A model generated the notes under the pieces. The model had not been told where the DNA came from and made no database searches. It was given only the letters and a program-made list of their open reading frames with translations. The translations under genes were made by a program, and so were the position numbers. DNA of 64,000 nt from positions 62,001 through 126,000 of the forward strand of contig DEMN01000006.1 of assembly GCA_002359215.1 (NCBI GenBank), read 5' to 3'. The stretch's first letter is position 1. Each line of letters opens with the position of its first letter. Source of the stretch: Flavobacteriales bacterium UBA2669. Lineage in GTDB: Bacteria > Bacteroidota > Bacteroidia > Flavobacteriales_E > Vicingaceae. Below, piece after piece: positions 44,146 through 54,432 of the stretch.

Positions 44146-46800
44146 ATGATGAAAAAGTACGTTAGTTTAGGAATAATAATTTTATTTAGTCTTGGTGTTT
44201 ATGCAGGAGGACCTGCTACTCCTGGAGATAATTGTGGTAATGCGATAAATTTAGCAACATTAACACCTCCTATATCAAGTACAACTGGAGGAGTAAATAA
44301 CGATTTTTCATTTTGTACTATGGGTTCTGCACCAGACCTGATTTATTATTATGATTTACCAGTAGGTTCTACTATAACTATTCAACAAACTACAAATGGT
44401 TATGACTCTAGACATTCTTTAAGATATAATGGTGCATGTCCTGGTACAATTGAAATTGTATGTAGAGATGACCCTGATACTCAGGTTGAGACTTGGCAAA
44501 ATTGCACAGGAGGTGTTCAAAGAGTATGGTGGATTCAGTCAGGTTTTTCTTCGAATTCTGGTACTTTTACTTTGACATGGAATGTGACTGCTGGGACTTG
44601 TCCTGTACCGCCTGCAAATAATGAGTGCTCAGGAGCAACAGCAGTTACAGTAAATCCAGATTTAAACTGTGGTAGTGTTACGGCAGGAACAATTAATTTA
44701 GCTACAGCATCATCTCAGGCGAATACTTGTGGAGGTACCACTAATGATGATGTTTGGTACTCATTTGTTGCAACAGGAACTGTACATATTATAAATTTAT
44801 TAAACGTTGCTGGAAGCACAACGGATTTATATCATTCTGTATATGCGGGAACTTGTGCCTCAATAGGTGCTCCATTAGTGTGTAGTGATCCAAATAGCAG
44901 TACAGTTACTGGGTTAACTCCAGGAAACACTTATTATATTCGTGTTTATTCATGGAGTTCAAGTTCTGGAGCAACAACAACTTTTAATGTTTGTGTGGGA
45001 ACACCACCACCTCCACCATCTAATGATGAATGTGCTGGTGCAACATCAGTCCCTGTAAACCCTAATGCTTCGTGTGCTTCGGTTGTGAGTGGTACGTTAA
45101 GTTCAGCAACACCTTCTTCTCAATCTAATACTTGTTTTGGAACAGCTAATGATGATGTATGGTATTCTTTTGTAGCAACTAATTCAACTCATTATATTGA
45201 TTTATTAAGTGTTGGAGGAAGCCCAACAGATTTATATCATTCTGTTTATGCAGGGTCTTGTGGTTCAATAGGAGCTCCATTAGTTTGTAGAGATCCAAAC
45301 AGTACTACTATTAGTGGGTTAACACCAGGTAATACTTATTATATTCGTGTGTATTCCTATAGTTCAAGTACTGGTGCAACAACAACTTTTAATGTTTGTG
45401 TAGGTACACCACCACCACCACCACCTAATGATAATTGTGGTAATGCTATAAGCTTAACCATGTCAACGGATGGTAGTTGTAACTCTGTATCTTCAACTGT
45501 AGCTTCAGCAACTAATTCAATGGTTTCTGCTTGTGGAGGAACAGCAAATGATGATGTTTGGTTTTCATTTGTGGCAACTAATGATTCTGCCTATGTAGAT
45601 AGAATTGCTGAATTTGATTCTGAGGTAGAAGTTTTTAATGGATGTTCAGGAGCATCTTTAGGTTGTCAAGATGCTGAATCTTCATTTTTGGTTACAGGTT
45701 TAACCGTTGGGAATACTTATTTTATTAGGATTCATTCTTGGTCTTCCACAGTTCCCAATCCGAGTAGTGCAGATTTTACAATATGTGTTTTTGGTCCAGC
45801 TCCACCACCTGCAAATGATTTGTGCAATAAGATGCAGCCGATTTGTGCAGATAGTCCTTATTCTTTTGTAGCCACACAAGGGGGAAATGATGCTAGTACT
45901 ACAGAACCCGGGAATAATTATGATTGTTTGTCAACATCACCTAATCCAACTTGGTTTTATTTAGAAATTGATAGTGGTGGTGTAATGAGTTTTGATATAA
46001 CTGCTGCTAGTGATATTGATTTTGCTCTTTGGGGACCTTATAGTAGTTTGGCTAATGCTCAAGCAGCTTGTGGGTCTTTGCCAGTTCCAGTAGATTGTAG
46101 TTATTCTTCTACAAATATTGAACAAGCAAATGCGAATGTTAATGCGGGAGATGTATTTATATTGTTAGTTACCAATTATGCCGATGTTCAACAACCGATT
46201 ACTTTAAATTCATCATCTGCGAATACGGCTTCAACCGATTGTACAATTCTTCCAATTGAGTTGATGAGTTTTAATGCAAATGCATTAGAAAATGGCAATG
46301 AACTTTCGTGGCAAACACTTTCGGAAATAAATAATGATTATTTTATTTTGGAAGTATCAAAAAATGCAAGAAACTTTGAGGCTATTGGTAATGTTAAAGG
46401 AGCTGGAAATTCAAACGAATTATTAAATTATTACTTTATAGATCAAAATCCAGTAGCAAGTATTGTATATTATCGTTTAAAACAAGTAGATTTTGATGGT
46501 AAATTCTCTTATTCTGATGTAGTTTCTGTTAGAAGAATAGAGGAGGGAGAAGTAATAATTTCTCCAAATCCAGTAAAAGACGTATTGAATATTGAATTTA
46601 AAACAACCCAATCAGGAAGTTATAATTTTATGGTGGTAGATTTATTGGGATCTGTGATAGAAAAGAATGTACATCTTAGCAAAGGAGCTAATAGTATTAA
46701 GTTAGATGTGTTTGTTGATTTGCCACATGGGTTTTATATGCTTAAAATAGTAGATGAAAATAACGTTATTATTACTACCAAAAAGATTGTGAAAAACTGA
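44146..46800 (+). CDS. Large T9SS-secreted protein with tandem 135-residue beta domains
   Basis: 884 residues with a signal peptide ending VYAG. Residues about 24-152 are a first divergent domain. Three Cys-containing repeats follow: about 158-285, 293-420 and 428-555. Each has NDxCxxA near the start, NDDVWYSFVAT in the middle and GLTPGNTYYIRVYS near the end, joined by proline-rich linkers (TPPPPP). About 559-700 is a related but different domain. The type A T9SS sorting domain is at about 800-884 (VIISPNPVKDVLNIEFKTT, HGFYMLKIVDENNVIITTK). Repeat architecture suggests a surface adhesin or structural protein. Ligand unknown. Confidence 0.87.
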   Translation: MMKKYVSLGIIILFSLGVYAGGPATPGDNCGNAINLATLTPPISSTTGGVNNDFSFCTMGSAPDLIYYYDLPVGSTITIQQTTNGYDSRHSLRYNGACPGTIEIVCRDDPDTQVETWQNCTGGVQRVWWIQSGFSSNSGTFTLTWNVTAGTCPVPPANNECSGATAVTVNPDLNCGSVTAGTINLATASSQANTCGGTTNDDVWYSFVATGTVHIINLLNVAGSTTDLYHSVYAGTCASIGAPLVCSDPNSSTVTGLTPGNTYYIRVYSWSSSSGATTTFNVCVGTPPPPPSNDECAGATSVPVNPNASCASVVSGTLSSATPSSQSNTCFGTANDDVWYSFVATNSTHYIDLLSVGGSPTDLYHSVYAGSCGSIGAPLVCRDPNSTTISGLTPGNTYYIRVYSYSSSTGATTTFNVCVGTPPPPPPNDNCGNAISLTMSTDGSCNSVSSTVASATNSMVSACGGTANDDVWFSFVATNDSAYVDRIAEFDSEVEVFNGCSGASLGCQDAESSFLVTGLTVGNTYFIRIHSWSSTVPNPSSADFTICVFGPAPPPANDLCNKMQPICADSPYSFVATQGGNDASTTEPGNNYDCLSTSPNPTWFYLEIDSGGVMSFDITAASDIDFALWGPYSSLANAQAACGSLPVPVDCSYSSTNIEQANANVNAGDVFILLVTNYADVQQPITLNSSSANTASTDCTILPIELMSFNANALENGNELSWQTLSEINNDYFILEVSKNARNFEAIGNVKGAGNSNELLNYYFIDQNPVASIVYYRLKQVDFDGKFSYSDVVSVRRIEEGEVIISPNPVKDVLNIEFKTTQSGSYNFMVVDLLGSVIEKNVHLSKGANSIKLDVFVDLPHGFYMLKIVDENNVIITTKKIVKN
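44617..45426 (+). repeat. Two direct 405-bp coding repeats
   Basis: 44617-45021 and 45022-45426 encode consecutive domains with an exact 405-bp period (135 codons) and clear DNA-level similarity, for example TTTATATCATTCTGT in both. A third unit from 45427 is more diverged. Confidence 0.75.
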
Positions 46801-46844
46801 TAAATTAAGAAAATGGATAGTCCTAATAAATTTTCTTAAAAGCA

Positions 46845-46875
46845 TTTGTTTAGTAAACAAAAAAAGATATCTTTG
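46845..46875 (+). promoter_or_regulatory. Consensus Bacteroidota promoter of tRNA-Leu
   Basis: TTTG (46845-46848), 19 bp, then TATCTTTG (46868-46875). Both boxes and the spacing match the -33/-7 consensus. The tRNA starts 48 bp further on. Confidence 0.8.
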
Positions 46876-46923
46876 CACTCCTTTTTTAAGAAGGTTTTAA
46901 AGTAAACCTTTAATTAAAGTTTT

Positions 46924-47005
46924 GCGGGTGTGGTGAAATTGGTAGACACGCTAGACTTAGGATCTAGTGCTTCACGGCATGGGGGTTCGAGTCCCTTCAC
47001 CCGCA
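46924..47005 (+). tRNA. tRNA-Leu (anticodon TAG)
   Basis: An 82-nt class II tRNA. Acceptor GCGGGTG pairs with CACCCGC, anticodon stem CTAGA/TCTAG, loop CTTAGGA with anticodon TAG (46958-46960). It has a long variable arm (TGCTTCACGGCATG region) and T arm GGGGG-TTCGAGT-CCCTT. The discriminator is A and CCA is not encoded. It reads CUA and related leucine codons. Confidence 0.95.
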
Positions 47006-47036
47006 CAAAATAAGGAGTTGTTCCTTAAGAAAAAAT

Positions 47037-47066
47037 AAAAGGTATAAGGCTAACCTTATACCTTTT
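47037..47066 (+). terminator. Intrinsic terminator after tRNA-Leu
   Basis: AAAAGGTATAAGG (47037-47049) and CCTTATACCTTTT (47054-47066) form a perfect 13-bp stem with loop CTAA, with a T-run at the 3' side. Confidence 0.85.
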
Positions 47067-47168
47067 TTAAATTTAGTGAAACTCTACTCCTATTAAGGAG
47101 TGGTTAGTTGAATTTATTCCACTGAAAAGGGGAATCTTATCAAGTTATGAAAAATTAAACCTTAATAT

Positions 47169-48527
47169 ATGAACATTACACAAGAAAAAATTGATGATTT
47201 AAATGCAGTTATTAAAGTGCAGTTGAAAGAAGAAGATTATCAAGATAAAGTGGAAAATCAACTTAAAGAATACCGTAAAAAAGCTAGTGTTCCTGGTTTC
47301 AGAAAAGGACATGTACCAATGGGCATGGTGAAAAAAATGGTAGGAACTAACTTGTTAGTTGACGAATTAAATAAAATTTTGTCGGATACCTTACAAGAAT
47401 ATTTAACCAATGAAAAATTGGAGGTATTAGGAAACCCACTTCCTAAAATGGAAGATGATGAAACTATCGATTGGGAAAATCAAAAAGAATTTGAGTTTAA
47501 ATACGAAGTTGGATTAGCACCTTCTTTTAAAGTGGATAGTTTAGATAAACTTAAAGTGGATGCCTTTAAAATAAAAGTGTCTGACAAAGACGTTCAGAAA
47601 TATGTTGATGATTTAGCTCGCAGATACGGAAAAATGACTAATCCGGAAGTAGCTGAAAAAGATGATATGGTTTTTGGAAAGTTTGAAGAGTTAGATGGTG
47701 AAGGCAAGGTAAAAGAAGGTGGAATTGCTAATAGTTCAGTAATTATTATCAATGCTGTTACTGATAAAAACTTACAAAAACAATTAGTTGGAGCTAAAGC
47801 TGGAGATAAATTTATAGTTGATCCTAAAACTGTTTCTGAGCACGAAAGTGACCAAGCACAAGCTATTGGAGTTGATGTGAATGAGTTAAAAAATATCATC
47901 TCTAAATTTAATTATACAGTAGAAAAAGTAAACAGAGTTATTGCTTCAGACTTAAACCAAGAATTGTTTGATAAAATTTTTGGAGAAGGAGCAGTAAAAT
48001 CTGAAAAAGAATTTAGAGATAAAATTGCTGAAGAATTGAACAAAGGATTAATTGCTGATAGTGATAGAAAATTAAAAGCTGATGTTCAAGATGCTTTAAT
48101 GGATTCGTTAAAATTAAAATTGCCTGATACTTTTTTGAAGAAATGGATTAAAGCCTCTAACGAAAAACCAATTACAGATGAGCAAATTGAAGCAGAATAC
48201 GATATGTACTCTAAAAGCTTACAATGGCAATTAATTGAAAATAAAATCATTGAAGCAAATGAAATTAAAGTTGAATTTGAAGAAGTAATAGATTATACTA
48301 AAGGTTTATTGACTCAACAAATGCAAAGCATGGGTATGCCTGCGAATGATGATGAACAATTAACTCAAACAGCTCAAAGCGTACTTCAAAACCAAGAAGA
48401 AGCTAGAAAAATTTACGGAATGTTATATGATTCTAAACTAATGGACTTATATAAATCAACCTGTAAACTGAAAGAAAAACAAGTTTCTTTAGAAGAGTTT
48501 GAAAAGCTTTTAGCTAAACAGAAATAA
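47169..48527 (+). CDS. tig: Trigger factor (ribosome-associated chaperone)
   Basis: 452 residues. The N-terminal ribosome-binding domain carries the signature loop GFRKGHVPMGMVKK (about 43-56). The middle PPIase domain (about 150-245: EKDDMVFGKFEELDGEGKVK, LQKQLVGAKAGDKFIVD) is a degenerate FKBP fold, as is usual in Bacteroidota. The C-terminal helical chaperone arms follow. It binds nascent chains at the exit tunnel. A terminator follows, and clpP is next. Confidence 0.93.
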   Translation: MNITQEKIDDLNAVIKVQLKEEDYQDKVENQLKEYRKKASVPGFRKGHVPMGMVKKMVGTNLLVDELNKILSDTLQEYLTNEKLEVLGNPLPKMEDDETIDWENQKEFEFKYEVGLAPSFKVDSLDKLKVDAFKIKVSDKDVQKYVDDLARRYGKMTNPEVAEKDDMVFGKFEELDGEGKVKEGGIANSSVIIINAVTDKNLQKQLVGAKAGDKFIVDPKTVSEHESDQAQAIGVDVNELKNIISKFNYTVEKVNRVIASDLNQELFDKIFGEGAVKSEKEFRDKIAEELNKGLIADSDRKLKADVQDALMDSLKLKLPDTFLKKWIKASNEKPITDEQIEAEYDMYSKSLQWQLIENKIIEANEIKVEFEEVIDYTKGLLTQQMQSMGMPANDDEQLTQTAQSVLQNQEEARKIYGMLYDSKLMDLYKSTCKLKEKQVSLEEFEKLLAKQK

Positions 48528-48535
48528 AGTATTAT

Positions 48536-48567
48536 ATGCCTCGATTTTTAATCGGGGCATTTTTTTT
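48536..48567 (+). terminator. Intrinsic terminator after tig
   Basis: ATGCCTCGAT (48536-48545) pairs with ATCGGGGCAT (48551-48560), with one T-G wobble, a 5-nt loop and T8. Confidence 0.85.
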
Positions 48568-48589
48568 ATAAATTTTTGTAAAAAAATAG

Positions 48590-48642
48590 AGAAATCATTT
48601 CTAAAATACTATCTTAGATGACTATTTTTACAAATCATTTCT
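48590..48642. promoter_or_regulatory. Paired palindromic sites upstream of clpP
   Basis: AGAAATCATTTCT (48590-48602, perfect palindrome around a central C) recurs as ACAAATCATTTCT (48630-48642). The centres are 40 bp apart, about four helical turns, and the second ends 14 bp before the clpP ATG. The 15-bp core AAATCATTTCTAAAA is identical in both. Confidence 0.5.
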
Positions 48643-48656
48643 AAAACCAAAAAAAT

Positions 48657-49331
48657 ATGTTCAATAAAGACGAATTCAGAAAATATGCAACAAAGCATGT
48701 AGGCATAAGTAGTACTGTTTATGACCAATATCAATCTATTTACGCAGATTATATTTCTCCAACAATTATTGAAGAACGACAGCTAAATGTTGCATCTATG
48801 GATGTTTTTTCAAGATTAATGATGGATAGAATTATTTTCTTAGGGACAGGAATAAATGATTATGTTTCTAACATTATACAAGCTCAGTTGTTGTTTTTAG
48901 AATCTGTAGATTCAAAAAAAGATATTCAAATATATTTAAACTCACCAGGTGGTGGCGTTTATGCAGGTTTAGGTATTTATGATACCATGCAATACATTTC
49001 TCCAGATGTAGCAACCATTTGTACAGGAATGGCAGCATCTATGGGAGCAGTATTGTTATGTGCAGGAGCTGACGGTAAAAGAACAGCTTTACCTCACTCT
49101 AGAGTTATGATTCACCAACCTTTAGGTGGAGCTCAAGGTCAGGCATCTGATATTGAAATTACAGCTAGAGAAATTATGAAGTTGAAAAAAGAATTGTATG
49201 AGATTATTGCCAAACATTCTGGCCAAAAATATGAAAAAGTAGAAAATGATTCTGATAGAGATTATTGGATGATAGCATCAGAAGCCAAAGAATATGGAAT
49301 GATTGATGAAGTATTAATTAGAGAGAAATAA
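48657..49331 (+). CDS. clpP: ATP-dependent Clp protease proteolytic subunit ClpP
   Basis: 224 residues. A self-compartmentalised serine protease that works with ClpX or ClpC. The catalytic triad is Ser128 (GMAASMGAVL), His153 (VMIHQPLGG) and Asp202 (DRDYWM). The handle-region motif ITAREIMKLKKELYEIIAKH is present. The N-terminal extension of about 30 residues is usual for the phylum. Its own promoter region holds the paired palindromes above. clpX is not adjacent. Confidence 0.95.
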   Translation: MFNKDEFRKYATKHVGISSTVYDQYQSIYADYISPTIIEERQLNVASMDVFSRLMMDRIIFLGTGINDYVSNIIQAQLLFLESVDSKKDIQIYLNSPGGGVYAGLGIYDTMQYISPDVATICTGMAASMGAVLLCAGADGKRTALPHSRVMIHQPLGGAQGQASDIEITAREIMKLKKELYEIIAKHSGQKYEKVENDSDRDYWMIASEAKEYGMIDEVLIREK

Positions 49332-50656
<1,325 letters not shown>

Positions 50657-50724
50657 CAAAAAGTGTAAAAAAATAGAAAGTAGTTTATTAATTTAGCAAA
50701 CGTCAAAAAAATAAAGAAAGAAAT

Positions 50725-52011
50725 ATGTCAGAAATAGCAAAATTAGAATTAGACGGGAAAGTATATGAGTTTCCTGTTATAGAAGGAACGGAGAATGAAA
50801 AAGCCATTGATATATCTGCTCTTAGAGCAAAAACAGGATATATTACTATCGATAGTGGATTTAAAAATACCGGTTCTACACAAAGTGCCATTACTTTTTT
50901 AGATGGTGAAGAAGGTATTTTAAGATACAGAGGTTATCCGATAGAACAATTGGCGGAAAAAGCAGAATTTTTAGAAGTAGCTTTTTTATTGATATATGGT
51001 GAATTACCGACTAAAGAAGAATATACTAAATTTAAAGATAATATTACTAAACATACTTTAATTCATGAAGATATGAAGCATTTCTTTGATGCTTATCCTC
51101 CAAAAGCTCATCCAATGGGTATTTTGGCAGCATCACTATCTTCATTGTCAACTTTCTATCCTGAGTCGTTAGATCCAAATAGACCTAAAGAAGCTGTGGA
51201 TTTAACTATGCAAAGATTAATTGCTAAAGTCCCAACATTAGCAGCTTGGGCTTACAAAAACGCTATGCGTCATCCGGTAATTTATCCAAATAATAATTTA
51301 GATTATTGTTCTAACTTTTTAAACATGATGTTCGCTATGCCAACAGATGATTATAAAGTTGATCCGGTTGTTGCTAGTGCATTAAATAAACTATTAATTC
51401 TTCATGCCGACCATGAACAAAACTGCTCTACGTCAACAGTAAGAATTGTAGGCTCATCACAGGCAAATTTATACACTTCAATATCAGCAGGAGTTTCTGC
51501 ACTTTGGGGGCCACTTCATGGTGGAGCAAATCAAGCAGTAATAGAAATGTTAGAAGCTATTAAAGCAGATGGTGGAGATACTGAAAAATGGATAGCAAAA
51601 GCTAAAGATAAAGATGATTCTTTTCGTTTAATGGGATTCGGACACAGAGTTTACAAGAATTTTGATCCAAGAGCTACTATTATTAAAAAAGCTGCTGATG
51701 ATGTATTGGCTGCTTTAGGAGTAGATGATCCTATTTTAGATATTGCTAAAAAATTAGAAAAAGTAGCGTTAGAAGATGAATACTTTAAAGCAAGAGGACT
51801 TTATCCTAATGTTGATTTCTATTCAGGCATTATTTACAGAGCATTAGGAATACCAACAGAAATGTTTACAGTAATGTTTGCATTGGGAAGGTTACCTGGT
51901 TGGATTGCTCAATGGAAAGAGATGATAGAGAACAAAGAACCAATTGGACGTCCTCGTCAGGTTTATACCGGAGCTAATAAAAGAGATTACGTAGCTATTG
52001 AAAATAGATAA
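50725..52011 (+). CDS. gltA: Citrate synthase (type II hexameric-like)
   Basis: 428 residues. Condenses oxaloacetate and acetyl-CoA, the first step of the TCA cycle. An N-terminal beta-region (AKLELDGKVYEFPVIEGTEN) typical of type II enzymes precedes the catalytic core. Active-site residues appear in HADHEQNCSTSTVR, GPLHGGANQAV, GFGHRVYKNFDPRA and NVDFYSGIIYRALG. A strong terminator follows. Confidence 0.96.
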   Translation: MSEIAKLELDGKVYEFPVIEGTENEKAIDISALRAKTGYITIDSGFKNTGSTQSAITFLDGEEGILRYRGYPIEQLAEKAEFLEVAFLLIYGELPTKEEYTKFKDNITKHTLIHEDMKHFFDAYPPKAHPMGILAASLSSLSTFYPESLDPNRPKEAVDLTMQRLIAKVPTLAAWAYKNAMRHPVIYPNNNLDYCSNFLNMMFAMPTDDYKVDPVVASALNKLLILHADHEQNCSTSTVRIVGSSQANLYTSISAGVSALWGPLHGGANQAVIEMLEAIKADGGDTEKWIAKAKDKDDSFRLMGFGHRVYKNFDPRATIIKKAADDVLAALGVDDPILDIAKKLEKVALEDEYFKARGLYPNVDFYSGIIYRALGIPTEMFTVMFALGRLPGWIAQWKEMIENKEPIGRPRQVYTGANKRDYVAIENR

Positions 52012-52030
52012 TTTATAAATCAATAAAATA

Positions 52031-52061
52031 AAAAAGTCATCACGAACGTGATGACTTTTTT
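52031..52061. terminator. Bidirectional-looking intrinsic terminator after gltA
   Basis: AAAAAGTCATCACG (52031-52044) and CGTGATGACTTTTT (52047-52060) form a perfect 14-bp stem with loop AA. An ATG inside it (52048) opens a frame into the next gene but is not a credible start. Confidence 0.9.
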
Positions 52062-52083
52062 ATTTACTCTAATTTTATTCAAT

Positions 52084-52091
52084 TATATTTG
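52084..52091 (+). promoter_or_regulatory. -7 element TATATTTG four bases before the ABC ATPase gene
   Basis: A perfect TAnnTTTG, separated by TTCC from ATG 52096. It implies a leaderless or nearly leaderless message. No -33 box seen. Confidence 0.45.
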
Positions 52092-52095
52092 TTCC

Positions 52096-53046
52096 ATGGA
52101 AATTTTACATGTAAAACGAGTTTATAAAACTTATGCAGAACACAAAGCTTTGCACAATGTTTCTATTCATATAGATAAGCAAAGAATTTTTGGATTATTA
52201 GGTCCAAATGGTGCCGGAAAAACAACCTTAATTCGTATTATCAACCAAATTACGGGTCCGGATAAAGGAGAAGTATTTTTTGAAGGTGAAAAATTGGCTC
52301 CTAAACACATTTCTCAAATAGGTTATTTGCCTGAAGAAAGAGGCTTGTATAAAAAAATGAAAGTGGGTGAACAAGCACTCTATTTAGCTCAACTCAAAGG
52401 AATGTCTAAAAATGAAGCCAAAACTAAGCTAAATCAATGGTTTGATAAATTTGAAATTACCAATTGGTGGGATAAAAAAGTGGAAGAGCTTTCTAAAGGA
52501 ATGGCTCAAAAAGTACAATTTATTACTACCGTACTGCATGAACCAAAACTGTTGATACTCGATGAACCTTTTAGTGGTTTCGATCCTATTAATACCAATC
52601 TGATTAAAAAAGAAATTTTAGAACTAAGAGAAAAAGGTTCTACTATTATTTTTTCTACCCACAATATGGAATCGGTAGAAGAAATTTGTGATGATATTGC
52701 TCTTATCAATAAATCTAGAAAAATATTAGACGGAAAAGTAGTTGATATTAAAAATGAATATAAAACCAATATTTACGAAATAACATTTGAAGGAAATTTA
52801 ATTGCTTTTACCAATGCACTTTGGACAGGTTTTGAATTACTTTCAACAGAAAAGAAAGATAACAGAATTGTAGCAAAAGTGAAAGGAATTCAGAAAGATA
52901 CAAGTCTTAATAAATTACTAGCTACAGTGCTAAATGATGTAAACATTATTGCGGTAAAAGAGCATATCCCAACCATGAATGAGATTTTTATTGAAAAAGT
53001 AAATGAAGTAATGCCTGATGATTTACCGGAGGAAATGGAGAGATGA
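52096..53046 (+). CDS. NatA-like ABC transporter ATPase
   Basis: 316 residues from ATG 52096. The longer frame from 52048 begins inside the gltA terminator and would add a hydrophobic stretch foreign to the family. Walker A GPNGAGKTTLI, Q-loop near GYLPEERGLYKKM, signature LSKGMAQKVQF, Walker B LLILDEPFSGFD, H-loop FSTHNMES. The GYLPEERGLY segment and the C-terminal DUF4162-like tail resemble the NatA/YhaQ sodium-export type. It pairs with the permease 60 bp downstream. Substrate unproven. Confidence 0.92.
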   Translation: MEILHVKRVYKTYAEHKALHNVSIHIDKQRIFGLLGPNGAGKTTLIRIINQITGPDKGEVFFEGEKLAPKHISQIGYLPEERGLYKKMKVGEQALYLAQLKGMSKNEAKTKLNQWFDKFEITNWWDKKVEELSKGMAQKVQFITTVLHEPKLLILDEPFSGFDPINTNLIKKEILELREKGSTIIFSTHNMESVEEICDDIALINKSRKILDGKVVDIKNEYKTNIYEITFEGNLIAFTNALWTGFELLSTEKKDNRIVAKVKGIQKDTSLNKLLATVLNDVNIIAVKEHIPTMNEIFIEKVNEVMPDDLPEEMER

Positions 53047-53106
53047 TTGTTTAATTAGAAATTAGAGATTTTAATACTGATAACTGTAAAACTGTGAATT
53101 GAAAAA

Positions 53107-54426
53107 ATGAACAAAATAGCTTTAATAATACAACGAGAATACCTTACAAGGGTCAAGAAAACATCATTTATTTTAATGACATTGTTTGGACCAATATTAA
53201 TGGCAGCACTAATGTTGGTGCCTATTTGGTTAGGCTTAAAAGATAAAGATATCCAAATAATTGAAGTAATTGATGAAACAGGCCAGTTTATTAATCAATT
53301 TGAAAATTCACTTACACTTCAGTTTGATTACGAATTTAAACCAATAGAAGAAGCAAAAACAGCCTTCTATAAAGAGAAATATACCTCTATTCTTCATATT
53401 TCTAATCTTGGTAAACAAACGACAGCACAGCTTTATTATAAGAAGCAACCGGGTATGTCAACTATTAGTAATATAGAATCAACTATAGAAAAAGGGATTA
53501 GAAATATTGAGCTCAAAGATAAGTTTAACATTACGAAAGCTCAGTTAGATGAAATTCAGCCCGATGTAAAAGTGAATCCAATTGCTTTAAGCGAAACAGG
53601 AGGTGAAGAATCTAAAAATGTTGGGGTAAGCACAGTGCTTGGTTTTGCCGGAGCTATCATGATTTATTTCTTCATATTTATGTACGGAATACAAATTATG
53701 CGTGGAGTGATAGAAGAAAAAACCAGCAGAATTGTGGAAATTATTATTTCTTCCGTAAAACCATTTCAGTTAATGATGGGAAAAATTATAGGTATAGCTT
53801 TGGTTGGGTTGACACAGTTTTCGTTGTGGATAATATTATCTATGGGTATTTACACTATTGCTATGGCAGCAGTATCATCAGGCGATGTGGTTAATATGGT
53901 AAACACAGAACAAATGATGCAAGGCGAACAAATGAATGAAATGACAAAAGCTGCTAGCTCAACTGATTTAGAAGCTCAAATTTCAGGGGTGTTGCAACAA
54001 ATTCCTATTGCTAAACTATTAATTTCATTTTTGTTTTATTTCTTAGGAGGTTATTTATTGTACGGAGCATTTTTAGCGGCTATTGGTTCTGCGGTAGATA
54101 ATGAAGCCGATTCGCAACAGTTTATGATGCCGGTAACCATTCCGTTAATTTTTTCATTTGTAGTAGCAGGAACAGTAATGGATAATCCTGATGGAGCGTT
54201 AGCTTTTTGGTTATCGATAATACCAATTACTTCTCCTGTAATTATGATGGTAAGAATTCCTTTTGGAGTAGAGACATGGGAATTATTGCTTTCTATGGCG
54301 TTGTTAGTTCTTGGCTTTTTAGGAGCAACATGGATGGCTGCAAAAATTTATCGTACAGGAATTTTAATGTATGGTAAGAAAATTACCTACAAAGAACTTT
54401 GGAAATGGCTTTCCTACAAAGGATAA
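53107..54426 (+). CDS. NatB/YhaP-like ABC-2 type permease
   Basis: 439 residues. An N-terminal helix (FILMTLFGPILMAALMLVPI, about 22-41) is followed by a periplasmic domain of about 130 residues (IQIIEVIDETGQF...), then about six helices from residue 175, beginning VLGFAGAIMIYFFIFMYGIQ. The conserved GVIEEKTSRIVEIIISSVKP segment after it marks the ABC2_membrane_3 family. With the ATPase it should export Na+, an antibiotic-like compound or a lipid. The intergenic DNA before it has the degenerate word repeats discussed elsewhere. Confidence 0.9.
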   Translation: MNKIALIIQREYLTRVKKTSFILMTLFGPILMAALMLVPIWLGLKDKDIQIIEVIDETGQFINQFENSLTLQFDYEFKPIEEAKTAFYKEKYTSILHISNLGKQTTAQLYYKKQPGMSTISNIESTIEKGIRNIELKDKFNITKAQLDEIQPDVKVNPIALSETGGEESKNVGVSTVLGFAGAIMIYFFIFMYGIQIMRGVIEEKTSRIVEIIISSVKPFQLMMGKIIGIALVGLTQFSLWIILSMGIYTIAMAAVSSGDVVNMVNTEQMMQGEQMNEMTKAASSTDLEAQISGVLQQIPIAKLLISFLFYFLGGYLLYGAFLAAIGSAVDNEADSQQFMMPVTIPLIFSFVVAGTVMDNPDGALAFWLSIIPITSPVIMMVRIPFGVETWELLLSMALLVLGFLGATWMAAKIYRTGILMYGKKITYKELWKWLSYKG

Positions 54427-54432
54427 CTTTTA

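Noticed and set aside
52048..52095. Upstream ATG that would extend the ABC ATPase by 16 residues
   Set aside because: It lies inside the gltA terminator stem and before the -7 box, and the extra residues do not belong to the family.
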